In this document: piece by piece, positions 30,101 through 37,956 of the stretch
How the letters are laid out: each line of letters opens with the position of its first letter
Numbering within the stretch: position 1 is the stretch's first letter
Source of the DNA: Brumimicrobium sp035497735
GTDB lineage: Bacteria; Bacteroidota; Bacteroidia; Flavobacteriales_D; Crocinitomicaceae
Assembly: GCA_035497735.1 (NCBI GenBank)
Contig: DATJCX010000040.1
Span: forward strand, 1 to 64,000
Reading direction: 5' to 3'
DNA: 64,000 nt
Program-made: the position numbers and the translations under genes
The notes under the pieces: generated by a model
Databases searched by the model: none
The model's input: the letters and a program-made list of their open reading frames with translations, nothing else
What the model was told of the DNA's origin: nothing

Positions 30101-30774
30101 CTCATCGGCACATAATCTTCAAACTCATATCCCATATTGGAAGTAACGGGTAATTGAATTTTAGGTGCAGAAGCTGAATAGCAAATTTGAAATACGCTAC
30201 AACCCATTCCTGGCGTAGATAAAGGAACAGTTTTTCCTGCAGAACTAAAATCATAAGCTTCTATACAGAGTCTATAGGTCCCTTCTGGAAGTTTATAATT
30301 CATTCCTAAACTCTGTAGCTCATTCATACTCGTTCCCTGAAAGATTAAAGTAGAACTGGAAAAGCCGTTGAACGCTTGGTCAATCATCCCTTGACTTAAG
30401 TTAAGTACTTCCATAGCAGGAACAGTAATTGGAATTTCTGCTTGGTAGCTCGGAGACAAGGCCATAGAAATGGGAGAAGGACTCATTCTTTCTAACCTCC
30501 CATACAACTTCACATTTAAATTTGTATTTCCATTGTTCTTAATTGTTCCTACAATTCGATTGGCAAAAGAGCCTGCTCCACCCGTTAAGTCTTGTTCCAA
30601 CATCGGTAAATGTGGAGGTACAGGTGAATTCACATGCATCGATACAGCAATAGGAAACGCAGGATTCTGCGCTTGAACCTTCCCTGTTAATGACAATGTC
30701 AAAATAACAGTAATTACAAGCAATATATTACTTGAAATAAGCTGGATTTGTTTGTTAATAAATGAGTTCTTCAT
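24139..30774 (-). CDS. giant secreted beta-rich protein with TANFOR-like N-terminus, 2211 aa
   Basis: The signal peptide ends near residue 35 (GKVQAQ). Residues about 40-200 contain LPEGTYRLCIEAYDFSSAG and a following C-F pair, and 215-330 an Fn3-like segment; the layout resembles the TANFOR-type domain of Bacteroidota (recalled, not searched). An acidic low-complexity linker follows (333-395; D, E, G and N rich). The long middle region (400-1340) is made of glycine-rich amphipathic strands. Around 1345-1360 is a Pro-rich FCTGNILPPMPPLPDKV. Two related segments, VFSMPMD (about 1548) and VFSYPMD (about 1671), look like repeated Ig-like units. A Gly/Ser/Asn linker sits at about 1825-1870. The C-terminus has no visible sorting domain. 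The gene is 11 nt after the barrel gene and 13 nt before the Fn3 gene. Confidence 0.85.
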   Translation of the reverse strand: MKNSFINKQIQLISSNILLVITVILTLSLTGKVQAQNPAFPIAVSMHVNSPVPPHLPMLEQDLTGGAGSFANRIVGTIKNNGNTNLNVKLYGRLERMSPSPISMALSPSYQAEIPITVPAMEVLNLSQGMIDQAFNGFSSSTLIFQGTSMNELQSLGMNYKLPEGTYRLCIEAYDFSSAGKTVPLSTPGMGCSVFQICYSASAPKIQLPVTSNMGYEFEDYVPMSSIMHFNWLPPLTTCGAIMPNFNYKLEVFELYASQSINDALYSIPVFQDENIHNTTYIFDTLMHPQVFKNNHRYVIRVRSNILNPQSFLEVQNNGYSELASFTYKTSRNIGGENDGNDGNDDGDLDDVPNEGGIADTETPGEDTDEGEVEAETEGELAGAEEEEDPKGEEPLTDPAFEANNCAEIDIDAAKALGLLARALTEEDVIKVGDFTMKLDKGISAINNTYSGTGYILWKPFGVELPLAVKFSEIKINTEMQLVDGLVKTIIGENFKELKNIETSFANTVSSLSKTNISNIRRKLNMLEGRIDSLIYNSSRVFFPLGVQDDQINGDLNGTFFVSNIIFSSTGSNLSVVLGIEDVKNEEAIVLGSTNLCVKPSGFSMKNGTLFLAKDKKITFDGHEFNFKSPEQGVFTNIVEDEPTGTFAKWDSEGKFEEVVVNATVNVSEEYIVPLDVEGNRLDNRVELDTRFSFKDWNNWIAKLEVDKPFEITPLKGFKIEAGENIYFDHSDSRNAIDFKAPDRYKGDKTVEFMGLYIPKLHLSVPNSFVAKGVDVTPVEFNNFIIDKDGVSTTIISKQILDISTGVLGGWGFTIDSLYVNISHNNLDSLTYMSGGVRTPISETLLAYSCNLLHDNENSGFGYQFMVNPINDLRFSAWKADLSVYSNSNISIVSSGGKTSIQASLNGSLGFNIDGGELLGVSYPNVRIPALAFENMRIANATAFYETIDEQLAALKNEATKIEEDFLFDLKNLKFGNDPVDDDNGENDSNEETTAKEPTIAGFNFSLGSYETHFKTTKSPIDRKVNGAELGINMDLSLDLGFGKSFVVSGTVKKFELKGKLSLDDKPSFEGIEVGGIKLEGEFGPVKVDGYLNFLSNDPVWGNGIDGGLIVDFPLGIQLNSNVKIGQTLDSIKYFGLGAGVLVESPPLAVFGPLMINGFSGGFYNNLAIKTTSLDDPKINKSKENSASGIEMIPKKGAMTIQAGLSFSIVNSTVLKASVALTGTVNNGSLAALDLKGEGDIISDGSKDGKGIIKSKVKIEYDLEHNVFDGNFNTTAELFTAEASIPIWVHISRESKNKYNHFLYVGRPDKSTEKENLNSIEVTLMNLGSDTKDSKFYAFLGGKAYFCTGNILPPMPPLPDKVKGDGNRESNYISLVNSIQGSIDGKDPGFMLGASIEGKLKLELGMFYTRIGVLAGFDVLLRRISNPGDCAGDKGTFGFNNWYASGQTYFNLNMDVGFKVNVWFYKGDVSLASMNLNAVMQAGLPNPTWMRGNVRIKGSVLNGLIKVNANCNVEIGEPCLPTVNPLEDIKMITEVGPEGEDVSVFEDPYIVFSMPMDHTEVEFLVPSNDPNNSTPVKRKYKFNVEAVTITKVGEKGGPVKVEHKYNNDKHALTLVTSKALDGNSKYEIFVKCLALEWSEKENKWLTDKGLIQDTTVYYFTGGSPDTLADRHIVFSYPMDGQQYLLQDEFSRKGVIQLDKYASTYFEGAKSSDDYIVVFTEKGPRNGSDVAEDNLSDENINIDLGSKKSQIFRFNEDRNEILFDIPDLKNNYAYEVSFIVRTRGSTQGTTRSKDIDIVRREVREETTSSQVSTDKFYQFDVNDRYGKGSNGGVFSGGGRGSSGGNSGNTTGNHTTQTNDKVGLPNMNTGGGKTEGALENSFGSFTDYNVSRVSDKNSSQSENRDILPDSDTITLKGHDLNRYSAGSGERVIWKMDIVTSQYNTFQEKMNAHDFENRVKFDEKVGEYDCSLFFISSLSEGEPFDDFELKGSYKNIGVGRSSYMLDTPPLLNASIVYDTSEENDKTMDELYSLINNRNLYSSNLDINLGNYQARRSIDGTLLSNTIPMIVSTVSMDVNRPGYVVFFNERDFYYANDYLLMQDAATYYLDNMFDLTVKINNSDYAEGLTVIATNGMGMVSHQGLAKEGAVNGFMNSIKNAAHQPLSKTDKVQFEYGYSVESYSRSNKEGDSRIPDLETLIPSVYKGIINIIKVLY

Positions 30775-30785
30775 AAGAATATGTT

Positions 30786-32519
30786 TTAAAAAGAATATGA
30801 ATAATTGATGCCTCCCGAAAAGATCCTGCTATTTACAGCATACGGCACTTTATAGATGTCATCCAAAGGATTCAAATTTACTGGAGGGGTAAGTGTATAG
30901 TTTGTGAAAAGTCCAAAAGCATGCTTTTTCAAACGATAAGAACAGTTAAGAGAAAAAGTCGTGTTGTTACCTGTTTGGAAACTGCTAGATTTATTAAAAT
31001 AATAACCGATCATTCCATTCAGAGATAAACTTTTTGTTTTCAAAAGTTGAATATTACCTCCTACGTTTAAACCTACTGACTGATATTGGTGGTGCGTTTG
31101 TATATATTTACTATAATTCAGAATAAAGAGCGCTCCTGCAGAATGCCTATTAAAGGTTATATTATAATTCATTGAACCATTATAGCTACTTCCATCAGTA
31201 TATTCTTGCGTGGCAGTATTGTTGTCGTTTAAATCCGTAAAAGATAAATTCAACCCAGCTGAGTGCATATACTGTTCCCCGCCAATACTATAGGTAGGAG
31301 AAATATTAAGGGAAGTCATCAATTGATTCATACGAGTTGAATCAGTTAAGGCCAATAAACCGTCTTTTTGATAAACATATACTACGGTTGTATTCACATT
31401 CAAATTCCAGTTTTCATTAATGTTGGCATTCACATTCAAATTCCCCATATTCGTTTGAATGCTTGTCGCACGCTTCTTATCTAGATTGTTTTCTTGGTGA
31501 TTTCCTGTGAGGTTTAAACTGATTTTGTTTTTTAACAACTGGGTACTCATCGTTCCTGAAAACATTTGAATGTCATTGATTGCATAAGGTACACCTAATG
31601 AAACGAAGTCTGGACCAACTCTTTTATAACCCAAGCTCATGTAGAATTTTTTAAGACTTAAACCCAACATAGTTTGTCCGGAATAACTCAAGACAGAACT
31701 ATAATTTGGAGGAGCGATGGCTTTAACGAACTTCGGTATTTTCAAACCACTTTCTTCAGAAATATAATCATACTTAATGTCTTGACTAATAAGGCCAACT
31801 GCCAAATCACCAGTAAAAGAAAGACGCTTTAAGATTAAAAATCGCCAACTCGTTCCTAAAACACTATTGTCTTGTGGTGCGATTCTACTCAACGGATCAT
31901 CTGGATCGTACATAAGATTGATGGACTCTTTATCGTCTTTTCCTCTAAAGAATTGTAAACTGAAATTTTGTTTCTGCGTTCCTACTCCAATTTTACCACC
32001 CCAACCAATTCTAGAATATTGTGGCATTAAACTCTGATCTATCGTTTGGTCATAAGCAATAGCTTTGTTCAATCGACCATAAAAAGCCGAAAACTGAAAC
32101 ATTTTAGGTTTTAATTCTATTCCTACACCTAGGAAACTACTTCCTTGGAAAACCAATGGTGAAAGACTTAAATGACGATAACCCAAATGCAAAGAAGCCC
32201 ATTTATAAGTCGGACTAATTCCAATCTGAGTGAAAGGAGCTTGGTAACTTTTAGAGAATTGTGTAATAACAACACTAAATGGAAAAGAAAAACCATAAAC
32301 CGTTGGTGTCAAATGTGCGTTAAATCGCCAAGCAAAAGGATCCCTATGCTTAAAAGCTTGATTGGAATGAAAGAAAGTTGCACCCGCACCAACCCCTCCA
32401 GAAATTGTAAAAGGTTTTTCGTCTTTCAGCTTTTCAATGTCTTGCCCGAATGCCGAGGAAGAACTAAAAAGAGCAAAAAGAAAGACAAGAAGTAAGTAAT
32501 TATAATTAGCGCGTTTCAT
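30786..32519 (-). CDS. outer-membrane beta-barrel protein, 577 aa
   Basis: A signal peptide (YLLLVFLFALFSSSSAFGQ) is followed by continuous amphipathic strands with aromatic girdles (for example FSVVITQFSKSYQ, WASLHLGYRHLSLS, NINENWNLNVNTTVVYVYQ), ending in IFSGGINYSYSF. The terminal phenylalanine after a strand is the standard outer-membrane barrel signature. It is the first gene of a three-gene minus-strand operon with the 2211-aa giant and the multi-Fn3 protein. By position it is the candidate exporter or membrane anchor for these. It differs from the 759-aa barrel of the first operon in having no coiled coil. Confidence 0.85.
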   Translation of the reverse strand: MKRANYNYLLLVFLFALFSSSSAFGQDIEKLKDEKPFTISGGVGAGATFFHSNQAFKHRDPFAWRFNAHLTPTVYGFSFPFSVVITQFSKSYQAPFTQIGISPTYKWASLHLGYRHLSLSPLVFQGSSFLGVGIELKPKMFQFSAFYGRLNKAIAYDQTIDQSLMPQYSRIGWGGKIGVGTQKQNFSLQFFRGKDDKESINLMYDPDDPLSRIAPQDNSVLGTSWRFLILKRLSFTGDLAVGLISQDIKYDYISEESGLKIPKFVKAIAPPNYSSVLSYSGQTMLGLSLKKFYMSLGYKRVGPDFVSLGVPYAINDIQMFSGTMSTQLLKNKISLNLTGNHQENNLDKKRATSIQTNMGNLNVNANINENWNLNVNTTVVYVYQKDGLLALTDSTRMNQLMTSLNISPTYSIGGEQYMHSAGLNLSFTDLNDNNTATQEYTDGSSYNGSMNYNITFNRHSAGALFILNYSKYIQTHHQYQSVGLNVGGNIQLLKTKSLSLNGMIGYYFNKSSSFQTGNNTTFSLNCSYRLKKHAFGLFTNYTLTPPVNLNPLDDIYKVPYAVNSRIFSGGINYSYSF

Positions 32520-32836
32520 TATTGAATTTTACATTTCAGATGTAAACATAATCCTTATATAATATCCGCCATTAGGCTTTACCCTAGTCATGCAAAATAT
32601 ATTTTTCTGAAACAACCAAAAATAACAGCTAAAAGACTGACAACCAACAACTAAAGCCGTTTATTGAATCGGTAATAAAAACAGCATATATTTTTACTAA
32701 TTTCTTTTATTCGAGGAAAATACTAGAATCCTAAGTTTCTTATTCATAGTTATTTAACTGAAAGGTCAACTAATTTCTCACCTTGATTTAGCATTTTATC
32801 TTTTTAAACTCTAATTTCGTAAGAAATACACAAAAG
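32520..32836. other. 317-bp divergent intergenic region
   Basis: It separates the minus-strand surface operon from the plus-strand aspartate kinase gene. A TAATTTCG -7-like box at 32812-32819 (plus) lies 17 nt before the kinase ATG, and a weak TATGTTTA (minus strand, 32543-32550) precedes the barrel gene. Nothing else was recognised. Confidence 0.5.
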
Positions 32837-34102
32837 ATGAAGATTTTTAAATTTGGTGGAGCATCAGTAAAAGACGCAGCGGCCGTTCAAAATGTAAAAT
32901 CAATTGTTGAGCAATATAAAAATGACAACTTAATCATTGTTATTTCAGCAATGGGAAAGACAACCAACGCAATGGAAATGATAGTAAAAGCACTTTACGA
33001 CAAAGACTGGCATACTTTCACAGAAACGATAGCGGAAAGAAGAGCTTACCACATGGAAATCATGACTTCCTTATTTCCAGCAAAACATCACCCTATTTAT
33101 AAAGATATCAATAATATTTTTGATGAAATTTTAAGTCTAAAGGAGGAGATAACACCCGACAATTATGACTTTCAATACGACCAAATCGTTCCACTAGGAG
33201 AACTGGCTTCTTCAAAAATTGTAGCGGCCTACCTTGCGGGTCAAGGAATGAATGTTTGTTGGCGAGATGCCAAGCGTTTTATTCGCACAAACCAAAAGTA
33301 TAGGTCGGCTGAAGTTGACTGGATTAAAACGCAAGAACTTACGGATATAGAGTTAAAAAAACACGACTGTAACATATCGATTACACAAGGTTTTATTGGT
33401 CATACGGAAGAAGGTTTTACAACAACTCTGGGTCGTGAAGGGTCGGATTTTACAGCGGCAATCATGGCGTATTGTACCAATGCTGAAAGTGTGACAATCT
33501 GGAAAGATGTCCCGGGAATGTTAAACGCTGACCCGAAATTCTTTGCCAACACGGTAAAACTCGATAAAATCTCCTTTAAAGAAGCAATTGAATTGGCGTA
33601 TTACGGTGCATCTGTCATTCACCCAAAAACAATAAAGCCATTACAAAACAAGAATATTCCTTTGTACATTAAGTCATTCTTAAATCCTTCAGCTGAAGGA
33701 TCAGTAATACAACAAAGTACAGATAACGATAATTTAGTTCCGTCTTTTATTTTTAAAATGAATCAAGTTTTGGTTTCTATAACACCGAAAGACTTTTCAT
33801 TCGTAGTGGAAGAGAACTTAAGTGATATTTTCAAAAAGCTTGCGGAAGTTGGCGTACATATCAACTTGATGCAAAATTCAGCCGTAAGTTTTACGGTTTG
33901 TATAGACGCTGACGACAGGAAACTAAACAGATTAATGGAAATCTTAAAGTCTGACTATATCGTGAAATACAACGACAATGTTGAATTGGTAACAATACGC
34001 CATTACGATCAATCGACAATTGAAAGAACAACAAAGGAACGAGAGATTTTAATGGAACAAAAAACGAGGCAAACTGTTAGAATAGTAATGGTCAACAAAT
34101 AA
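32837..34102 (+). CDS. lysC: aspartate kinase, monofunctional, 421 aa
   Basis: It phosphorylates L-aspartate with ATP, the first step toward lysine (diaminopimelate), threonine and methionine. The N-terminal amino-acid kinase domain starts with KFGGASVKD. Residues about 190-205 read TTLGREGSDFTAA, the conserved substrate loop, and WKDVPGMLNADPK follows. The C-terminal third (from about residue 310) is an ACT-type regulatory region (VLVSITPKDFSFVVEENL, INLMQNSAVSFTVCID). There is no fused homoserine dehydrogenase or DAP decarboxylase. Length is normal for the Bacteroidota monofunctional form. It is 18 nt before uvrC, so the two are probably co-transcribed. Feedback by lysine or threonine through the ACT part is expected from the family but not visible here. 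Confidence 0.93.
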   Translation: MKIFKFGGASVKDAAAVQNVKSIVEQYKNDNLIIVISAMGKTTNAMEMIVKALYDKDWHTFTETIAERRAYHMEIMTSLFPAKHHPIYKDINNIFDEILSLKEEITPDNYDFQYDQIVPLGELASSKIVAAYLAGQGMNVCWRDAKRFIRTNQKYRSAEVDWIKTQELTDIELKKHDCNISITQGFIGHTEEGFTTTLGREGSDFTAAIMAYCTNAESVTIWKDVPGMLNADPKFFANTVKLDKISFKEAIELAYYGASVIHPKTIKPLQNKNIPLYIKSFLNPSAEGSVIQQSTDNDNLVPSFIFKMNQVLVSITPKDFSFVVEENLSDIFKKLAEVGVHINLMQNSAVSFTVCIDADDRKLNRLMEILKSDYIVKYNDNVELVTIRHYDQSTIERTTKEREILMEQKTRQTVRIVMVNK

Positions 34103-34120
34103 GCATAAGAAAACAACATC

Positions 34121-35926
34121 GTGTCAAAACACCTCGAATACATACAACAAAAAATAAAAAGTCTTCCTGAGAAACCTGGTATCTACCAATATTTCAATGC
34201 AGAAGGGACGATTATTTACGTTGGAAAGGCGAAAAATCTAAAGAAAAGAGTTAACTCTTACTTTACAAAGACACATGATAATGCCAAAACAAGAATCTTA
34301 GTTCGTCAAATTCGGGATTTACATTTCATCATTGTTGACACAGAGCAAGACGCTTTATTACTAGAAAACAGTCTGATTAAAAAGTACTTACCGAAGTACA
34401 ACATTCAATTAAAAGACGACAAAACCTATCCTTGGATTTGCATAAAAAACGAACGTTTCCCTCGTATTTTCTCAACGAGAAGAGTTATCAAAGACGGTTC
34501 TAAATACTTCGGTCCCTATCCTTCTGTTTACGTGGTAAACACTTTGTTGGAATTATTCCGAGAACTGTTTTACCTGCGAACGTGCAACTATGATTTAAGC
34601 GAGAAAAACATAGATTTAGGGAAATACAAAGCTTGTTTGGAATACCAAATTGGTTTTTGCAAGGCACCCTGTATTGGATTAGAAAAAGAAGAAACTTACA
34701 ATGGATATATCGAGCAAATAGAACATATTCTAAAAGGAAATATCGCTCCGGTATTGCGCTTACTAAAGGATAGAATGCAAGAAGCAGCAGAAAATTTAGA
34801 TTTTGAGGAAGCTGAAAGCTTAAAAAATAAAATCACGGCATTAGATAAATATAGAACGAAGTCAACGGTCGTTTCACCAATCATTCACAAAGTCGATGTT
34901 ATCAGCTTGGAGCGTGAGGACAACAAAGCTTATGTCAATTACTTAGTCATTCACAAAGGAGCTATTATTCATGGATTTACAGTAGAAGTGAGGACGCAAT
35001 TGGATGAAACAGATGAAGATATTCTGACTTTCGTACTCTTAGAAATGCGTGAAAAATTCAGTAGTCAATCGACAGAAATAATCGTTGAAAATGCTCATCT
35101 TTTTAACGTTAAAGGACTCAAATTCTTTACCCCACAACGAGGAGATAAGAGACAGTTACTCGATTTATCCTTGCGAAATGCAAAATACTTCAGATTGCAG
35201 CGTAAGAAACAAGAAACGTTGAAGAGTCCTGAAGTTAAGGTAGAACGTTTACTGAAAACCATACAAAAAGACCTTCGTTTAAAAGAACTACCCGTTCATA
35301 TGGAGTGTTTTGACAATTCAAACACACAAGGAACCAACCCTGTTTCAGCTTGCGTTGTCTTTAGAGATGCCAAACCGAGTAAGAAAGATTATCGCCACTT
35401 TATTCCAAAAACGGTTGAAGGTCCAGACGATTATGAAACCATGCGAGAAGTGGTCTATCGCCGATACAAACGCTTTATAGACGAAGGATTAACTTTGCCA
35501 CAATTGATAGTTATTGACGGTGGAAAAGGACAGTTAAGCGCTGCACTAGAAGCCTTGGATAAATTAGAAATTCGTGGAAAAGTACCTATTATCGGTATTG
35601 CTGAGCGACTAGAAGAAATATTTTTTCCCGGCGACAACATTCCACTGTATTTGGACAAGAAAAGTGAAAGTTTAAAGGTAATTCAATACATGCGAAATGA
35701 AGCACACCGTTTCGGAATAGAACACCATAGAAATAGAAGAAGTAAAAATGCTTTTGTTTCTGAGTTGATTCAAATTAAAGGTATCGGTGAGAAAACGCAG
35801 AATGAATTAATAAAGCATTTTAAAACATTATCGAAGATAAAAGAAGCAAAAGAAGAGGAAATTGCTGTCGTAATAGGTAAAGCAAAAGCAAGAATTTTAA
35901 AGGAATATTTTAACGCAAAAAACTAG
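34121..35926 (+). CDS. uvrC: excinuclease ABC subunit C, 601 aa
   Basis: UvrC makes both incisions around bulky DNA lesions together with UvrB. The N-terminal GIY-YIG nuclease domain is at residues about 15-95 (GIYQYFNAEGTIIYVGKAKN), followed by the cysteine cluster at about 155-190. The UVR domain for UvrB binding is at about 205-245 (DRMQEAAENLDFEEAESLK). The C-terminal RNase-H-like endonuclease domain has ECFDNSNTQGTNPVSACVVF and VIDGGKGQLSAAL, and the chain ends in a helix-hairpin-helix region (IKGIGEKTQNELIKHF). The start codon is GTG at 34121. Length matches the family. It sits between lysC and a dehydrogenase gene (4 nt gap), implying one transcript. Confidence 0.97.
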   Translation: MSKHLEYIQQKIKSLPEKPGIYQYFNAEGTIIYVGKAKNLKKRVNSYFTKTHDNAKTRILVRQIRDLHFIIVDTEQDALLLENSLIKKYLPKYNIQLKDDKTYPWICIKNERFPRIFSTRRVIKDGSKYFGPYPSVYVVNTLLELFRELFYLRTCNYDLSEKNIDLGKYKACLEYQIGFCKAPCIGLEKEETYNGYIEQIEHILKGNIAPVLRLLKDRMQEAAENLDFEEAESLKNKITALDKYRTKSTVVSPIIHKVDVISLEREDNKAYVNYLVIHKGAIIHGFTVEVRTQLDETDEDILTFVLLEMREKFSSQSTEIIVENAHLFNVKGLKFFTPQRGDKRQLLDLSLRNAKYFRLQRKKQETLKSPEVKVERLLKTIQKDLRLKELPVHMECFDNSNTQGTNPVSACVVFRDAKPSKKDYRHFIPKTVEGPDDYETMREVVYRRYKRFIDEGLTLPQLIVIDGGKGQLSAALEALDKLEIRGKVPIIGIAERLEEIFFPGDNIPLYLDKKSESLKVIQYMRNEAHRFGIEHHRNRRSKNAFVSELIQIKGIGEKTQNELIKHFKTLSKIKEAKEEEIAVVIGKAKARILKEYFNAKN

Positions 35927-35930
35927 TACC

Positions 35931-36875
35931 ATGAAAGTATTATTTATCGACACCGTACACGAAATTTTAGAACAACGTTTAACAGAAAACGGATACGTAT
36001 GTATCGACGCTACAACATGGTCGAGAGAAATGTGCATCGAAATTTTACCTGAAATTCATGGTATTGTTATTCGCTCAAGATTTCCTATGAATGAAGATTT
36101 TCTGCAGCACGGACCTAATTTAAGATTCATTGCGCGAAGCGGTGCAGGAATGGAAAACATCGATTTAGAATATACCGATAAGAATAATATCATTTGCTTT
36201 AATGCACCAGAAGGCAATAGAAATGCAGTTGGTGAGCACGCCATTACGATGCTACTTTCTTTGTTTAACCAAATCATCAAAGGCGACAAAGAAGTTCGTC
36301 AAGGAATTTGGGATAGAGAAGCAAATCGTGGCATTGAGCTAGAAGGAAAAACTGTTGGAATCATTGGATATGGAAACAATGGAAATGCCTTTGCTAAAAA
36401 ACTGATGGGTTTTGATGTAAAAGTTTTGGCTTACGATAAATACAAGACAAATTACGGAAATCAATATGCACAAGAGGCAACAATGGAAGAAATATTTGAG
36501 CAAGCAGATATCTTCTCTTTCCACATTCCACAAACGGAAGAAACAAAGTACATGGGTGATGAAAACTTTTTCAATTCTTTTAAAAAACCAATCTACCTCA
36601 TCAATTTAGCAAGAGGGAAAATCGTAAGAATTAAAGATCTCTTACGTGCAATTGAACAAGAGAAAGTACTAGGAGCTTGTCTTGATGTTTTGGAATTTGA
36701 AAGTTCCTCCTTCGAAAAAACAGCTGGAGATAAATTCCCAGAGTTTAAAGACCTAGTCAATTCTAATAAAGTTATTCTCTCGCCACACGTTGGTGGATGG
36801 TCGCAAGAGAGTTATTTTAAACTAAGCAATGTTTTAGCTGATAAAATACTGACTTGCGAGGAATTAAAGTCGTGA
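35931..36875 (+). CDS. D-2-hydroxyacid dehydrogenase (3-phosphoglycerate dehydrogenase-like), 314 aa
   Basis: The family uses NAD(H) to interconvert 2-hydroxy and 2-oxo acids. The nucleotide-binding motif is VGIIGYGNNGNAFAKKL (residues about 140-156). The catalytic arginine is in LINLARGKIV, the acidic partner lies in LDVLEFE and the catalytic histidine in SPHVGGWSQES. Only the two-domain core is present, with no C-terminal ACT domain, so a feedback-regulated SerA of the long type is excluded. Serine biosynthesis is a reasonable guess, but other D-2-hydroxyacid substrates are possible. It follows uvrC after 4 nt. Confidence 0.9.
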   Translation: MKVLFIDTVHEILEQRLTENGYVCIDATTWSREMCIEILPEIHGIVIRSRFPMNEDFLQHGPNLRFIARSGAGMENIDLEYTDKNNIICFNAPEGNRNAVGEHAITMLLSLFNQIIKGDKEVRQGIWDREANRGIELEGKTVGIIGYGNNGNAFAKKLMGFDVKVLAYDKYKTNYGNQYAQEATMEEIFEQADIFSFHIPQTEETKYMGDENFFNSFKKPIYLINLARGKIVRIKDLLRAIEQEKVLGACLDVLEFESSSFEKTAGDKFPEFKDLVNSNKVILSPHVGGWSQESYFKLSNVLADKILTCEELKS

Positions 36876-37023
36876 AATATAGATAGTAATTACACTCAAC
36901 CGCTAGCCTTCCAAAAATAAGGATTTCAGGAAAAGAGATAGTTATTTTCAATAATTAACAATTGAATTTCAATTTTGTGGCACTCATTTTGTAACTTTCT
37001 TTTCAAGATTAAATTATAATGCC

Positions 37024-37806
37024 ATGAAAACTATACTTTCAATTTTCACGATTGGTATTTTACTGCTTGCGATGACAAGTTCAACAAATGTAATATACCC
37101 AACTGCCAAAACTAAAACTTTTAAAGGCGGTGAGTTTCTTCGTTACCGTGTAAGTTACGGACTAATGGACGCTGGTGAAGCGACCCTTACTTTACGAGAA
37201 ACAAGTAAAAAAGGAGCAAATGGGAGACCATTACTTCACGCAATTGGTGAAGGAAAAACTTTAGGTGCTTTCAACTGGTTTTTTAAAGTAGAAGATGTTT
37301 ATCAAACATTCCTTGATAAAGAAGGTGCATTCCCTTGGCATTTCATTAGAGATGTAAACGAAGGTGGATACACAAAAAATCAAGTTTACCAATTCAATCA
37401 AGATAAACAAACTGTAAATACTGGAAAAAAAGAGTACAAAGTTCCACTAGGAATAAATGATATGCTTTCAGCTTTCTATTATGCACGTACCTTAGACTTC
37501 AAAAAAATGAAGCCAGGTGATGTTACAGAATTTAAAGTGTTTATGGATGATGAAATATGGCCTTTAAAAATTAGATATGTCGGAAAAGAAACTATAAAAA
37601 TTAGAAAAGGAAAATTTGAAACTTTAAAGTTTAGACCAGTTGTTCAAGAAGGACGTTACTTCAAGAATGAAGAAGACGTTGAGTTCTGGGTAACAAATGA
37701 TGAGAATAGAATCCCTGTACTTGTTAAAGCAAAAATTGCAGTAGGTAGCATCAAAATGCACTTAGTAGAATGGAAAGGTTTAAAAGGCGAATTAGCGATT
37801 AAATAA
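37024..37806 (+). CDS. DUF3108 domain-containing exported protein, 260 aa
   Basis: The first 25 residues form a signal peptide (MKTILSIFTIGILLLAMTSS). The rest is the DUF3108 beta-rich domain, recognised by GGEFLRYRVSYGLMDAGEAT near the N-terminus, FKVEDVYQTFLDKEGAFPW in the middle and KFETLKFRPVVQEG plus EDVEFWVTNDENRIPVLVKA in the second half. The protein is expected in the periplasm or cell envelope. Its function is not established. A hairpin terminator lies 41 nt downstream, so the transcript ends after this gene. Confidence 0.88.
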   Translation: MKTILSIFTIGILLLAMTSSTNVIYPTAKTKTFKGGEFLRYRVSYGLMDAGEATLTLRETSKKGANGRPLLHAIGEGKTLGAFNWFFKVEDVYQTFLDKEGAFPWHFIRDVNEGGYTKNQVYQFNQDKQTVNTGKKEYKVPLGINDMLSAFYYARTLDFKKMKPGDVTEFKVFMDDEIWPLKIRYVGKETIKIRKGKFETLKFRPVVQEGRYFKNEEDVEFWVTNDENRIPVLVKAKIAVGSIKMHLVEWKGLKGELAIK

Positions 37807-37847
37807 ATCATAATAAACCCAAATTTTTAGTTAATACAATAAGGATA

Positions 37848-37878
37848 GCCATCTATGAGAGTAGATGGCTTTTCTTTT
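37848..37878 (+). terminator. Rho-independent terminator after DUF3108 gene
   Basis: GCCATCTA (37848-37855) pairs perfectly with TAGATGGC (37862-37869) over a 6-nt loop and is followed by TTTTCTTTT. Confidence 0.92.
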
Positions 37879-37944
37879 GGGAAAGGAATGCTTGGACAAA
37901 ATGAAATTAACACACTATTCTTCTTATCACATTTTGTTTTTGTT

Positions 37945-37952
37945 TATCTTTG
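37945..37952 (+). promoter_or_regulatory. -7 box (TATCTTTG) of DUF4286-rsmA operon
   Basis: It is a perfect TAnnTTTG match, located after the terminator and ending 4 nt before the ATG at 37957, so the mRNA should start at or very near the start codon. The -33 element is weak. Confidence 0.6.
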
Positions 37953-37956
37953 CAGT

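Noticed and set aside
21960..32519. T9SS substrates
   Set aside because: No C-terminal T9SS sorting domain could be recognised in the 2211-aa or 721-aa proteins, so I do not assign that route.
37855..37956. N-terminal extension of the DUF4286 protein from the first ATG
   Set aside because: It begins in the terminator hairpin and lies before the -7 box; the family starts at MVVYNVT.
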